This document shows positions 7,797 through 17,429 of a stretch of DNA of 64,000 nt, one piece after another. Within the stretch, counting starts at the first letter, position 1, and every line of letters begins with the position of its first letter. The notes beneath the pieces were generated by a model, which saw nothing but the letters and a program-made list of their open reading frames with translations, did no database searches and was not told where the DNA came from. The translations under genes were made by a program, and so were the position numbers. Source of the DNA: Gloeocapsa sp. UFS-A4-WI-NPMV-4B04 (lineage in GTDB: Bacteria > Cyanobacteriota > Cyanobacteriia > Cyanobacteriales > Chroococcidiopsidaceae); NCBI GenBank assembly GCA_019359535.1, contig JAHHHE010000001.1, positions 1 through 64,000 of the forward strand, written 5' to 3'.

Positions 7797-9087
7797 GGAC
7801 TTGCTGCCAGTCAAGACGATCTAATGTACGCGATCGCTCTAGCGCTCTTTCAAAAGAATCTAGCTTCGCTTCAATTGTCAGTGGTTCGCCAACGTAACCT
7901 TGCACGGCTTCCTGGGTTTTCAGACCATTGCCAGTAATATAAACTACTGTTGTTTCATCCGGGTCAATTTTGCCTGCTTCCACTAATTTTTTCAGCACCG
8001 CGATCGTTGTGCCGCCTGCTGTTTCTGTAAAGATGCCTTCGGTTTCCGCCAGCAGCTTAATTCCGTCAATAATTTCAGCATCATTCACTGATTGGATGCT
8101 GCCATTGGTTTTGCGTGCTATATCAATCGCATAAACGCCATCTGCTGGATTACCAATTGCCAGCGACTTGGCGATCGTGTTCGGTTTGACTGGTTTGATG
8201 AAGTCGCGTTCTTCTTGATATGCTTGGGCAATTGGTGAACAACCTTCTGCCTGAGCGCCACTAAAACGCACATCTTTGTCTGGCACTAAGCCAACATCAA
8301 CAAATTCACGGAAACCTTTATAAATTTTGGTGAACAAAGAGCCAGAAGCTAAGGGAGCAACAATATGATCGGGTAATTCCCAGCCTAGCTGTTCTGCAAC
8401 TTCATAACCAAGGGTTTTTGAGCCTTCAGAATAATAGGGGCGTAGATTTATATTGACAAAACCCCATCCGTGTGTGTTAGCAACTTCTGAGCAGAGGCGA
8501 TTAACTTGATCGTAGTTACCTTGAACAGCCATCAAGGTAGGGTTGTAGATCAGCGTACCGAGGATTTTACCAGCTTCTAAGTCAGCCGGAATAAAGACAC
8601 AACAATCTAAACCAGCATGAGCAGCGATCGCAGCTGTAGAATTTGCCAAGTTACCCGTGCTAGCACAAGACACTGTTGTAAACCCCAACTCACGCGCACG
8701 AGTAAGGGCGACGGACACCACCCGATCTTTAAAGCTCATGGTGGGCATATTGACGGCATCATTCTTGATATAAAGCTTTTTCAGACCTAAGCGACGTGCT
8801 AACCGATTTGAACGCACTAGGGGAGTCATGCCAGTTCCCACATCAATTGGATTATCAGTGGCAACAGGTAAAAAGGGACGATAACGCCAAATTGAATTTG
8901 GCCCTGCTTGAATCGTCTCTCTTGTTACTGTACGGCGCAAGGCGTTGTAGTCATAGGTTACTTCTAATGGCCCAAAGCAGAATTCACAAACATGGCTAGC
9001 TTTGAGTTCGTACTCTTCGCCACATTCTTTACACTTCAAGGCTTTAAAGGTAGCTGATGTTGTTTCGTTTGCGATCGCCTGGGTCAT
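7789..9087 (-). CDS. thrC: Threonine synthase
   Basis: The 432-residue enzyme converts O-phosphohomoserine to threonine using pyridoxal phosphate. An N-terminal zinc-ribbon-like segment (CKECGEEYELKASHVCEFC, residues about 17-36) is typical of the long cyanobacterial and plant-like ThrC. The PLP lysine lies in MPTMSFKDRVVSVA, followed by the phosphate-binding SCASTGNLANSTAA loop. The C-terminal block GIFTETAGGTTIAVLKKL closes the fold. The gene starts at ATG 9087. The downstream sulfur-carrier gene may be cotranscribed across a repeat-filled gap. No attenuator is visible upstream. Confidence 0.93.
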   Translation of the reverse strand: MTQAIANETTSATFKALKCKECGEEYELKASHVCEFCFGPLEVTYDYNALRRTVTRETIQAGPNSIWRYRPFLPVATDNPIDVGTGMTPLVRSNRLARRLGLKKLYIKNDAVNMPTMSFKDRVVSVALTRARELGFTTVSCASTGNLANSTAAIAAHAGLDCCVFIPADLEAGKILGTLIYNPTLMAVQGNYDQVNRLCSEVANTHGWGFVNINLRPYYSEGSKTLGYEVAEQLGWELPDHIVAPLASGSLFTKIYKGFREFVDVGLVPDKDVRFSGAQAEGCSPIAQAYQEERDFIKPVKPNTIAKSLAIGNPADGVYAIDIARKTNGSIQSVNDAEIIDGIKLLAETEGIFTETAGGTTIAVLKKLVEAGKIDPDETTVVYITGNGLKTQEAVQGYVGEPLTIEAKLDSFERALERSRTLDRLDWQQVLV

Positions 9088-9716
9088 AAGTTCGTCTCTT
9101 GATGTCCGTCAATCGCCTGATACTAACACGGGCTATATACCGAGTCAAACATACCCGACTTTTTTTGTCGGGTTTTCATTTTTGCCTTTAGTTTCAAGCA
9201 ATCTGGACATTACTCCTGATACATAGCTGAATATTCGGTAAAGATATTGAGCGGATTATTAATACTGTGTTTGGATAAGGCTTTGTGCTTTGAGGATCAA
9301 GACACAGCTTGGCGAGTGAGTAATAGTGCTGGACATTACCCCAAGCGATCACAGCATTCAAAGAAACCGTGACTGTCTTTATATTTTCTGTTTTTTCATG
9401 TGCAGTTTCAGTTTTCTTAGCTCGTCCAATGCCTGTGTTTTCGTGCCATCGTAAATTTTATTACTAAGAGCTGCTCTCGATAATATCAAAAGCTTACGAC
9501 CTAAAATATCGCAATCGCAGTTTTGTTATCAGCCAGTACCTCCAAGAAAACCCCTAAACTAGAATTTAGTTACTTTATTAAAAACCGTAATTATACTGGC
9601 GATTCCTCAAGGTGTTGATGACTAGAATGAACGCAGTTAATCGCGATTCCTCTCCTGCTTCTATTTACACCGCCAGTTGGAAGACTGGCGGGTTATTTAA
9701 AAAGTGAGATAACACT
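9088..9716. other. Gene-poor stretch upstream of thrC
   Basis: No convincing gene. A minus-strand frame ending at about 9361 encodes a short coding-like tail (YDGTKTQALDELRKLKLHMKKQKI), but an in-frame stop cuts it off after about 45 codons. It may be a remnant. A hairpin CGCCAGT...ACTGGCG lies at 9671-9690, just upstream of the small gene at 9717. The rest is unremarkable. Confidence 0.4.
9153..9183 (+). terminator. Hairpin with T-rich flank, terminator-like
   Basis: ACCCGAC, a seven-T loop, then GTCGGGT form a perfect seven-pair stem followed by TTTCATTTTT. Read on the plus strand this is terminator-like, yet no plus-strand gene precedes it. It sits about 70 bases upstream of thrC on the opposite strand. 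It could end a short transcript antisense to the thrC leader, or read as a leader hairpin of thrC. Confidence 0.4.
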
Positions 9717-9821
9717 ATGTCACCATTTGAACCTTTTTTCGCCTTCAGCTTTTTTTCTATCTTGGCTGTAGCAATACTCGGTACTTGGTTACTCAGCGAT
9801 AAATCTTCACCTACTAACTAA
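9717..9821 (+). CDS. 34-residue single-span membrane peptide
   Basis: From ATG 9717 to TAA 9821 the frame reads MSPFEPFFAFSFFSILAVAI and then LGTWLLSDKSSPTN. It has one hydrophobic membrane span (about residues 7-26) and a short polar tail. The size and pattern resemble the small single-span subunits of photosynthetic or respiratory complexes, although it matches none that I can name. A weak purine-rich stretch (GTGAG, about 12 bases upstream) could serve for initiation, and a hairpin lies at 9671-9690. It is isolated in an otherwise gene-free 1.3-kb region. Confidence 0.5.
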   Translation: MSPFEPFFAFSFFSILAVAILGTWLLSDKSSPTN

Positions 9822-10459
9822 AATATTGGACAACTATTCACATGCAATGTCTCTCAGTATATTGTTGAGGGCATTGCTACTTTATTTCTATTAATAAATA
9901 TCTATTAAATTTGTGACTTAGTATATTTTAGATAAACTAAAAAAATTATGATTTATTTAACATTATTAGGTTCTATTCTAAAATGTTTAAATTAACCGAA
10001 GCTAATTATTAGTTTATTTTTCTAGCAAACAATATGATTGTAAATCATAAATATACAATATAAAAAATGGGAAGGTTTTACTTTTTAACTTGATAGTGAC
10101 GGCTTAAGGTAAAACATATTTAGTCAATAAAATATAAAAATAGGATATTCCATAACAATTTATGCTAATAAATATTAAGTATTTGAAGTGAAATATTATT
10201 CAAAGCCACCCGATATATGGAAAGTTAGTTTAGTTCTCGTTAGATAAGACTTTTTCTGCTACTAACTATTAACCTATTAAAATTAAAATAGTAAAACCAT
10301 TGAATTAGCAGTACATCTAGTTAACGTTAGCGGAGTTGCAGGTGACAAGCTTTTATAAGTCGCTCTGATCATCATAATGGTTTACTAATCTGCCAGCCCA
10401 TTGCGTAGAAATGTAATATTCACGTTAATGTTAAGTGAGATCCTTTTTAACCTCTAACT
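9822..10459. other. AT-rich gene-free stretch before marC
   Basis: This 638-base stretch is strongly AT-rich and has stops in all frames at short spacing. I see no gene, tRNA or clear hairpin. It presumably carries the promoter of the MarC gene, but no well-spaced -35/-10 pair stands out. Confidence 0.5.
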
Positions 10460-11053
10460 GTGAATCTCTCTATCCTAGTTAAAACCTTTGTTGCTGTGTT
10501 TGTCTTGGCTGACGCTTTGGGGAATGCACCGATCTTTTTGGTTCTGACCAAGGGCATGGAACCAGAACAAAGAAACAACGTGGTAGACCGAGCTAGTATT
10601 GTAGCAACCTTTGTACTACTGGCATTTGCCTTTAGTGGGCAAGTGGTTCTAGATTACTTGCACATTAGCATGGGGTCGTTACGAGTAGCTGGCGGCCTGC
10701 TGCTGCTGTTAATTGCCTTACAGATGCTTCAAGGAGAACTGGACACGCCAATTATTGAACAGGGACGTGATGTGGCAATTACTCCACTTGCCTTACCTTT
10801 GTTGGCTGGGCCAGGAACACTAACTACAGTGATGCTATTGATGTCTGAATCTCCTGATGCTCATTTAAGCGTGGCGGGCGGAATTGTCGCGGCAATGGTT
10901 GTAACGTGGTTTATTGTACGTCAGGCAAGCCGCGTTGATCACCTAATTGGTGCAGAAGGAGCGGTGATCGTTACCCAATTACTAGGTTTTCTGTTGGCAG
11001 CACTGGCAGTAGAAATCGGTAGTGCTGGAATTCGGGAACTATTTTTAACTTAG
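10460..11053 (+). CDS. MarC-family integral membrane protein
   Basis: A 197-residue protein starting at GTG 10460, with six predicted membrane segments. Family features include FVLADALGNAPIFLVLTKGM near the N-terminus, the central RVAGGLLLLLIALQML and the conserved ITPLALPLLAGPGTLTTVMLL. MarC proteins sit in the inner membrane. The family name comes from an early and since-doubted link to multiple antibiotic resistance; the true substrate is unknown. The gene converges with the CNNM-type gene, with 65 bases between the two ends. Confidence 0.88.
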   Translation: MNLSILVKTFVAVFVLADALGNAPIFLVLTKGMEPEQRNNVVDRASIVATFVLLAFAFSGQVVLDYLHISMGSLRVAGGLLLLLIALQMLQGELDTPIIEQGRDVAITPLALPLLAGPGTLTTVMLLMSESPDAHLSVAGGIVAAMVVTWFIVRQASRVDHLIGAEGAVIVTQLLGFLLAALAVEIGSAGIRELFLT

Positions 11054-11118
11054 TAGATGTACAAAAACTAGAGACTTTGCCTATGGCTGAGGACTGCTAT
11101 CAAATACCAGACCTACGT

Positions 11119-12435
11119 TCAGTTAGTTGAATCTATTTTTTGCTCGCTTGGCACTACCAGCACCTTATCAACGCGGTTGCCGTCCATATCCATCACTTCA
11201 AAGCGCATACCCTCCCATTCAAAATGATCGGCTGCTGCTGGGATACGACCTAAATGCGTGATTACGAAGCCACCTAAGGTTTGATAGTTGCCTCGATGAT
11301 CTCCTGATAACTGAGTGAGAGCGAAAATTTCTAAAAACTCATCTACAGGCAACATCCCGTCCAATAACCACGAACCATCGTCTCGTTGTACTGCTTGGGG
11401 TTCTTCTAGTTCATCAATTGAGGGAACATCCCCAACAATTTCGACCATAATGTCGTTGAGGGTGACTAATCCCTGAATTACGCCGTATTCATCTACCACG
11501 AGTGCCATATGAATCCCGGTTTGCTTGAATAATTCTAGGACTTTCAACCCTCTTGTGCTTTCTGGGACAAATACAGGTTGCCGCAATGATCCTGTTAGGT
11601 CAAGCTGCTGACCAGACAAACAGCGACCTAACAAGTCAGTGACAAATATCAGTCCTAATACATTGTCAAGACCACTTTGACAGACCGGAAACCGAGAATG
11701 AGCGCTATCGGTCATCTTAGTACGGTTCTCTTCTGCTGAGTCTTCCAGGTCAAGCCAGACAATATCCGGTCGGGGTGTCATCAGCGCACTAACAGGGCGA
11801 TCGCCTAGACGAAACACGCGCTCGACCATATCTTGTTCTGCTTCCTCAAAAGTTCCCGCTTCAGTGCCTTGCTCGATCAAGACTCTGATTTCTTCTTCTG
11901 TGACTTGGGGATCTGTAGAAGGTGTCATGCCTAATAGCCGCACCATCACATCAGTGGAAGCGCTTAATAGATGGACAACGGGAGCGGCAATTGTAGCCAA
12001 CATCCGCATTGGGATGGCAACGATCAAAGCAATCGGTTCTGGATTGTTTAACGCCAAGCGTTTTGGAACCAGCTCGCCAATAATCAGCGTCAGATACGTA
12101 ATGATCAAAACTGCTATTACTGTAGCGATCGCGTCTCTATACGGTGCAAGGCTTGGAATCAGTCCTAAAATGGGTATTAGCCTTTTAGATATCGCTGCTT
12201 CACCGAAAGCACCAGACAAAATCGCCAGAAGTGTTATGCCAATCTGAACAGTGGCGAGGAATTGATTAGGAGAATTGGCTAGTTCCCAGGCAACGCGAGC
12301 CTTGGCATTCCCCTGGTTAGCAATATTTTGCAGACGCACCTTCCGTGACGAGACGATCGCCAGCTCTGACATCACAAAAAGCCCGTTGGCGACGATCAAT
12401 AGGAGAACAATCAGAATTTCGCTAGTTGGGGACAT
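11119..12435 (-). CDS. CNNM/CorC (UPF0053, HlyC/TlyC-like) membrane transporter
   Basis: A 438-residue protein with three parts. A four-span CNNM/DUF21 membrane domain covers about residues 1-180 (VMSELAIVSSRKVRLQNIANQG and LIIGELVPKRLALNNPEPIA are typical). A CBS-domain pair at about 200-335 (ALMTPRPDIVWLDL, VVDEYGVIQGLVTLNDIMVEIVG) follows. A C-terminal CorC_HlyC domain runs from about 345 to 430. Members of this family act in Mg2+ or Co2+ efflux with nucleotide sensing by the CBS pair. The older 'hemolysin' label is misleading. The gene is divergent from mfd. Confidence 0.88.
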   Translation of the reverse strand: MSPTSEILIVLLLIVANGLFVMSELAIVSSRKVRLQNIANQGNAKARVAWELANSPNQFLATVQIGITLLAILSGAFGEAAISKRLIPILGLIPSLAPYRDAIATVIAVLIITYLTLIIGELVPKRLALNNPEPIALIVAIPMRMLATIAAPVVHLLSASTDVMVRLLGMTPSTDPQVTEEEIRVLIEQGTEAGTFEEAEQDMVERVFRLGDRPVSALMTPRPDIVWLDLEDSAEENRTKMTDSAHSRFPVCQSGLDNVLGLIFVTDLLGRCLSGQQLDLTGSLRQPVFVPESTRGLKVLELFKQTGIHMALVVDEYGVIQGLVTLNDIMVEIVGDVPSIDELEEPQAVQRDDGSWLLDGMLPVDEFLEIFALTQLSGDHRGNYQTLGGFVITHLGRIPAAADHFEWEGMRFEVMDMDGNRVDKVLVVPSEQKIDSTN

Positions 12436-12678
12436 TCCTAAAATTGCCAGTAGTCCTGGCTAACTGCGCTAATGGTCTTAGTATCTAGTATCCTCATGTG
12501 TTTCAATAAAAGGCTCCAATTGTAAAGACAGTAGCAGCAGTTGAGCGGTCAGTGGTCATAATCGAAGTGAGAAGTTTAAGCATCCAGCCCTTGTGGATTG
12601 CAATTGACAATATGATTTTGACACCTTACAACTTAAACTACACCTCCTTGAAGAGCGTTTTTAAAGCATTAATTTATC

Positions 12679-12704
12679 TTGACTTTTAAAATAGTAAATA
12701 TAAT
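12679..12704 (+). promoter_or_regulatory. Candidate sigma-70-type promoter of mfd
   Basis: TTGACT (12679-12684) and TATAAT (12699-12704) lie 45 bases upstream of the mfd start. The spacing of 14 is short, so the match is imperfect. A second TATAAT (12742-12747) lies only two bases before the start codon and would give a leaderless message. The rest of the 314-base gap between the divergent genes (12436-12749) shows nothing else. Confidence 0.35.
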
Positions 12705-12749
12705 CTTTTTTTGCACCTGCCAAGGCGAACAGCCAAGTTTCTATAATCT

Positions 12750-15700
12750 ATGCCCTTTTCTGCCATTGTCCGTGCCTTGGGGCGATCGCCGCTCACAACA
12801 GAAATTTTAGCTAAACTTCAGCAGCAGCAAGTATACCGTCTAAACGGCATTCCCCGCTTGCCCAAAGGCTTAGTAGCTTCTGCCCTAGCGCAAGCTCAAC
12901 AGCGCAATTTATTTGTGGTATGTGCCACCTTAGAGGAAGCTGGGCGCTGGGCCGCTCAATTAGAAGCAATGAATTGGCAGACGCTACATTTTTACCCCAC
13001 CTCTGAAGCTTCACCTTACGAACCATTTGACCCCGAAACTGAGATGACGTGGGGGCAAATGCAGGTATTGGCAGATCTTGTGAGGGTTCAGAGGTCAGAG
13101 GGCAGGGATCAGGGAGAAATAACTAACAACAGACGACTGACGAATACGGCCATTGTGGCGACAGAGAGAGCGCTACAACCACATCTACCACCCGTTGAAG
13201 CATTTAAGCCTTATTGCCTCACGCTTAAACGAGGAATGGAATTAGACTTAGATACCTTCAGCAATAAATTAGCGCAATTAGGATATGAGCGGGTTCCTTT
13301 AGTGGAAACAGAAGGCCAGTGGAGTCGGCGCGGCGATATTGTTGATGTGTTTCCTGTCTCGTCTGAATTACCAGTGCGCTTGGAATGGTTTGGGGATGAA
13401 TTGGAACAAATACGGGAATTTGATCCAGCTACTCAACGCAGCGCTACGACTAGCAGTTTAAAAAATGGGCGTGTTGGTGGGACAGCACTTGATAAGATTG
13501 ACGATTTAATTCTTACTCCCACTAATTTCGGTCCGATCATTAGAGCAGCGATCGCTGGTAGTCAGGCGCTGGCGGTGAAATCCTATCTGTCGCCAGCAGA
13601 ACAAGAACAATTTGATTCAGGTCAACCCCCAGAAGGTAGTCGTCGCTTTTTGGGTTTAGCGTTTGAGCAAACAGCGAACCTGCTGGATTATTTACCGCAA
13701 AATACGCTGATTGCAATTGATGAACCCGATCAGTGTATAGGCCATAGCGATCGCTGGCTAGAACACGCTGAAGAACAGTGGCAGTTGGGGAGCGGAGGAG
13801 CAGGGGAGAGTTTTAGATCCTTGCCGAAAATTCATCGGTCTTTTGATGATTCTCTGGCGACGGCGGTTGAGTTTGAGAAGTTGTATTTATCAGAACTGGT
13901 AGAAGAAAACACTGGGCTAAATCTAGCTAGTCGTCCAGTACCAGTAACGCCACACCAGTTTGCGAAAATTGCGGAAACACTGCGGTATGAACGCGATCGC
14001 GGTCTTTCAATCTGGCTTGCTTCCGCTCAACCGAGTCGTTCTGTATCTTTATTGCAAGAACACGACTGTCCGGCTCAGTTTATTCCTAATCCCCGCGATT
14101 ATGGGGCAATTGACAAGCTGCAAATTCAGCACGTTCCCGTAGCACTAAAATATTCTGGGCTTGCTGAACTCGAAGGGTTTATTCTGCCTACGTACCGCAT
14201 TGTGGTCGTGACTGATCGCGAGTTCTTTGGGCAGCACTCCCTCGCAACTTCTAGCTATATCCGCAAGCGCCGCCGCGCCGCCTCGAAGCAAGTTGATCCG
14301 AATAAGCTGCGTCCAGGCGATTATGTGGTTCATCGAAATCACGGTGTAGGCAAATTTTTGAAGTTGGAAAGCTTGACGATAAATCAAGAAACCCGCGAGT
14401 ATTTGGTAGTCCAGTATGCCGATGGTTTATTGCGCGTAGCAGCTGATCAGCTGGGGTCTTTGTCGCGGTTTCGCTCTACCGCCGATGCTGCCCCACAACT
14501 TAATAAAATGTCGGGTAAGGCTTGGGCTAATACTAAGAATAAAGTCCGCAAAGCAATCAAAAAATTGGCGGTTGATTTGCTGAATTTGTATGCAGCGCGA
14601 TCGCAACAAAAAGGCTTTGCTTACCCACCAGATATGCCTTGGCAAGAAGAACTCGAAGACTCTTTCCCCTACCAACCGACAACTGATCAGCTAAAGGCAG
14701 TGCAAGATGTCAAGCGGGATATGGAAAGCGATCGCGCGATGGATCGGCTGGTATGTGGTGATGTCGGTTTCGGTAAAACCGAAGTCGCAATTCGAGCAAT
14801 ATTTAAAGCCGTTACTGCTGGTAAACAAGTCGCCCTACTTGCTCCTACTACAATCCTGACCCAGCAGCACTACCACACTCTGCAAGAACGCTTTGCTCCT
14901 TATCCAATTCAGGTAGGGTTACTTAACCGCTTCCGTAGCGCTGAAGAACGCCGCGATATCCAACGCCGACTAGCAACTGGCGAACTAGATATCGTTGTCG
15001 GTACACATCAGTTATTAGGCAAGGGTGTTACTTTCCGCGATTTGGGAATGCTGGTAGTAGACGAAGAACAGCGATTTGGTGTTAACCAGAAAGAGAAAAT
15101 TAAATCTCTCAGAACTCAAGTAGATGTCTTAACCCTCAGCGCAACTCCGATTCCGCGCACTTTGTATATGTCACTGTCGGGGATTCGAGAAATGAGTTTA
15201 ATTACTACTCCACCTCCATCACGACGACCAATTAAAACTCATTTATCTCCTTATGATTCAGAAACGATCCGCAGTGCAATTCGCCAGGAAATTGATCGCG
15301 GCGGTCAGGTGTTTTATGTTGTACCAAGAGTAGAAGGAATTGAAGAAACGGCAACAAAATTGCGGGAAATGATCCCAGCAGGAAGACTTGCGATCGCACA
15401 CGGTCAAATGAATGAAGGAGAGTTAGAATCAACGATGCTCACCTTCAGTAACGGCGATGCCGATATCCTTGTCTGTACTACGATTATTGAATCTGGTCTG
15501 GATATTCCCCGCGTCAATACCATTTTGATTGAGGACTCGCACAAATTCGGTTTATCTCAGCTGTATCAGTTGCGTGGTCGAGTCGGTAGGGCAGGAATTC
15601 AAGCTCACGCATGGCTATTTTATCCCAAGCAGAGAGCTTTATCAGATGCGGCGCGGCAGCGTTTACGAGCAATTCAAGAATTTACTCAACTGGGATCTGG

Positions 15701-16322
15701 ATATCAACTAGCAATGCGGGATATGGAAATCAGGGGTGTGGGCAACTTGCTAGGGGCAGAACAATCTGGTCAGATGGATGTAATTGGCTTTGATCTGTAC
15801 ATGGAAATGTTGGAAGAAGCAATAAGAGAAATTCGGGGTCAGGAAATTCCTACTGTTGATGATACTCAAATTGACCTTAATCTTACTGCTTTTATTCCGG
15901 CTGATTATATTCAAGATTTAGATCAAAAAATGAGTGCTTATCGCGCTGTTGTCGCTGCTAAATCGAAGGACGAATTAGCTCAAATTGCCGCAGAATGGAG
16001 CGATCGCTATGGCCCGATTCCTGTTGCAGCGAATCAACTCCTACGAGTGATGAATCTCAAACAGCTAGCTAAAAAACTAGGATTTAGTCGCATCAAAGTA
16101 GAAGCTAAACAGCACATTGCTTTAGAAACTCCAATGGAAGAACCCGCCTGGAGTTTATTGGTGGCGAATTTACCAGAACATATGCGATCGCGTTATGTCT
16201 TTGCGCCTGGTAAGGTAATAGTCCGAGGCTTAGGTGTGCTAAGTGCTAATCAACAACTGGAAACGCTAATTGATGCTTTAGGGAAAATGCAAGGCGCACT
16301 ACCAGAACCAATACTTGTTTAA
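12750..16322 (+). CDS. mfd: Transcription-repair coupling factor
   Basis: This 1190-residue SF2 translocase releases RNA polymerase stalled at DNA damage and recruits the UvrA excision machinery. Domain order: UvrB-like N-terminal region (about 1-220), a linker region, the CarD-like polymerase-binding domain (about 515-580, [20 protein letters not shown]), the helicase core and the TRCF C-terminal domain (about 1030-1180). The helicase core has Walker [12 protein letters not shown] near residue 670, DEEQRFG near 772, [10 protein letters not shown] and [10 protein letters not shown]. Two purine-rich repeat insertions (near residues 113-131 and 346-354) lengthen the protein in frame. Both fall in predicted surface loops, so activity is probably kept. 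Confidence 0.95.
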   Translation: MPFSAIVRALGRSPLTTEILAKLQQQQVYRLNGIPRLPKGLVASALAQAQQRNLFVVCATLEEAGRWAAQLEAMNWQTLHFYPTSEASPYEPFDPETEMTWGQMQVLADLVRVQRSEGRDQGEITNNRRLTNTAIVATERALQPHLPPVEAFKPYCLTLKRGMELDLDTFSNKLAQLGYERVPLVETEGQWSRRGDIVDVFPVSSELPVRLEWFGDELEQIREFDPATQRSATTSSLKNGRVGGTALDKIDDLILTPTNFGPIIRAAIAGSQALAVKSYLSPAEQEQFDSGQPPEGSRRFLGLAFEQTANLLDYLPQNTLIAIDEPDQCIGHSDRWLEHAEEQWQLGSGGAGESFRSLPKIHRSFDDSLATAVEFEKLYLSELVEENTGLNLASRPVPVTPHQFAKIAETLRYERDRGLSIWLASAQPSRSVSLLQEHDCPAQFIPNPRDYGAIDKLQIQHVPVALKYSGLAELEGFILPTYRIVVVTDREFFGQHSLATSSYIRKRRRAASKQVDPNKLRPGDYVVHRNHGVGKFLKLESLTINQETREYLVVQYADGLLRVAADQLGSLSRFRSTADAAPQLNKMSGKAWANTKNKVRKAIKKLAVDLLNLYAARSQQKGFAYPPDMPWQEELEDSFPYQPTTDQLKAVQDVKRDMESDRAMDRLVCGDVGFGKTEVAIRAIFKAVTAGKQVALLAPTTILTQQHYHTLQERFAPYPIQVGLLNRFRSAEERRDIQRRLATGELDIVVGTHQLLGKGVTFRDLGMLVVDEEQRFGVNQKEKIKSLRTQVDVLTLSATPIPRTLYMSLSGIREMSLITTPPPSRRPIKTHLSPYDSETIRSAIRQEIDRGGQVFYVVPRVEGIEETATKLREMIPAGRLAIAHGQMNEGELESTMLTFSNGDADILVCTTIIESGLDIPRVNTILIEDSHKFGLSQLYQLRGRVGRAGIQAHAWLFYPKQRALSDAARQRLRAIQEFTQLGSGYQLAMRDMEIRGVGNLLGAEQSGQMDVIGFDLYMEMLEEAIREIRGQEIPTVDDTQIDLNLTAFIPADYIQDLDQKMSAYRAVVAAKSKDELAQIAAEWSDRYGPIPVAANQLLRVMNLKQLAKKLGFSRIKVEAKQHIALETPMEEPAWSLLVANLPEHMRSRYVFAPGKVIVRGLGVLSANQQLETLIDALGKMQGALPEPILV
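13087..13142 (+). repeat. Purine-rich STRR insertion inside mfd
   Basis: Degenerate copies of GGTCAGAGG / GGGATCAGGGA, followed by AACTAACAACAGACGACTGACGA, lie in frame within mfd and encode [18 protein letters not shown]. The same word types fill cyanobacterial intergenic regions, which points to insertion of a dispersed repeat with the frame kept. Confidence 0.65.
13786..13810 (+). repeat. Second G-rich repeat insertion inside mfd
   Basis: GGGGAGCGGAGGAGCAGGGG encodes the glycine/serine-rich LGSGGAGES in frame. Its composition differs from the flanking mfd codons and matches the common GGGGAGCAGGGGAG repeat words. Confidence 0.55.
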
Positions 16323-16399
16323 GTTTAGAAGAGATCATGCTTGGATCACTCTAACTAGTTAATATAATAAATCAAGACCCAACTGCTAGATTGTATTTA

Positions 16400-16482
16400 G
16401 GAGCAGCAATCACACTTCTTTAATTAGTTTTTATGAGCTGCTCCAATTCATAATAAATTATGAATGACTCTCTTGGAGCAGC
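16400..16482. terminator. Long hairpin between convergent genes, with a competing arm
   Basis: GCTGCTCC (16437-16444), then ATTCATAA-TAAA-TTATGAAT, then GGAGCAGC (16475-16482) form a two-part stem. A second copy of GGAGCAGC at 16400-16407 could pair with the same arm. It lies between the ends of mfd and the restriction gene, where a two-way terminator is expected. There is no long T-run, so termination is inferred. Confidence 0.45.
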
Positions 16483-16547
16483 GATAATTTTGTTATAAGT
16501 ATTCATGACATAGTACATTAGCAGATAACCTAAATAATCTTTAAATT

Positions 16548-17405
16548 TCAGATTTGATAACTAAGCAGTTTTGCAGGAACTTGTTTAACAGGATTATCAG
16601 GTGATTTAATTTTTATGTTTTCAATCTTAAAATTAGAGTTAACTGAAGCTTCTAGTCTTTGTCTATCTTCTAGCGAAAAAGATTGATATTTACTTTCTCG
16701 CATAAGAGCAAATAACCTCATTGTTTTATGCGGCTGATAATTAATATTAAGATAATTATAAACTTTATTTGGATGCTCTATATTCCATATACCTCTAATT
16801 CTTAAATTAGTTATACCTAGAGGATCTATTTTATTGACTCGACCTAGTTCATTTGTTTGACTAAAATCAACTCCTGGTATTGCAATAATTCCATTAGCTA
16901 TTGTAGTTCTAATCTTTTCATAAACTTCTCTACTAGCAGCATAACAATCGCCATAGACAAACCACAACAAAGTTAACTTATTACTTCTATTATTAATAGA
17001 ACCAATTGTGTAAATTATATCTCTCTCTTCCCAACTTTCACATTCACGACAGGTAGATGTAATCATAGGACTATCAGAAAACAGTTTTGCTGAAGGATAA
17101 GAACTATTTAGGGCAATTTGACTGTTCTCTGACTCAATTTTTTTTACTTCTATTGCATCTCCTCCGTTAATTAACATTAAGTCAGGAGGGTTATTTGCAT
17201 TACCAAGATACGAAAATGCTTGTTCATAAATATCATTCTTTTTTATTTCGTTAGTTTCATTTAACGCATTAGCAAAAATATCTTTAACAAAAAGTTCTAA
17301 AGCATCGCCAACAGCATTAATTCTATTTCTACTACGATAAAAGCTTGCTACATCTACAACGTGGTTATTAATAGCTACATGAATTGCTTGCAGAAGATTT
17401 GCCAT
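16548..17405 (-). CDS. NgoPII-type type II restriction endonuclease
   Basis: The 285-residue protein matches the NgoPII family of type II endonucleases, whose known members cut GGCC. Key features are the RNRINAVGDALELFVKDIFA opening, the nuclease core NPPDLMLINGGDAIEVKK (a PD...E-x-K active site), then ALNSSYPSAKLFSDSPMIT and the four-cysteine-like CRECESWEERDIIY block. The gene follows the cytosine methylase by 24 bases in the same direction, so host DNA would be protected first. The region is AT-rich and lacks the HIP1 octamer that is frequent in the neighbours, which suggests acquisition. The GGCC target is inferred from family membership. Confidence 0.85.
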   Translation of the reverse strand: MANLLQAIHVAINNHVVDVASFYRSRNRINAVGDALELFVKDIFANALNETNEIKKNDIYEQAFSYLGNANNPPDLMLINGGDAIEVKKIESENSQIALNSSYPSAKLFSDSPMITSTCRECESWEERDIIYTIGSINNRSNKLTLLWFVYGDCYAASREVYEKIRTTIANGIIAIPGVDFSQTNELGRVNKIDPLGITNLRIRGIWNIEHPNKVYNYLNINYQPHKTMRLFALMRESKYQSFSLEDRQRLEASVNSNFKIENIKIKSPDNPVKQVPAKLLSYQI

Positions 17406-17429
17406 ATATTTTACATTAAAAGCATTTAG

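Noticed and set aside
12436..12749. A small gene in the mfd upstream gap
   Set aside because: Only frames under 30 codons with no start or conserved pattern were found.
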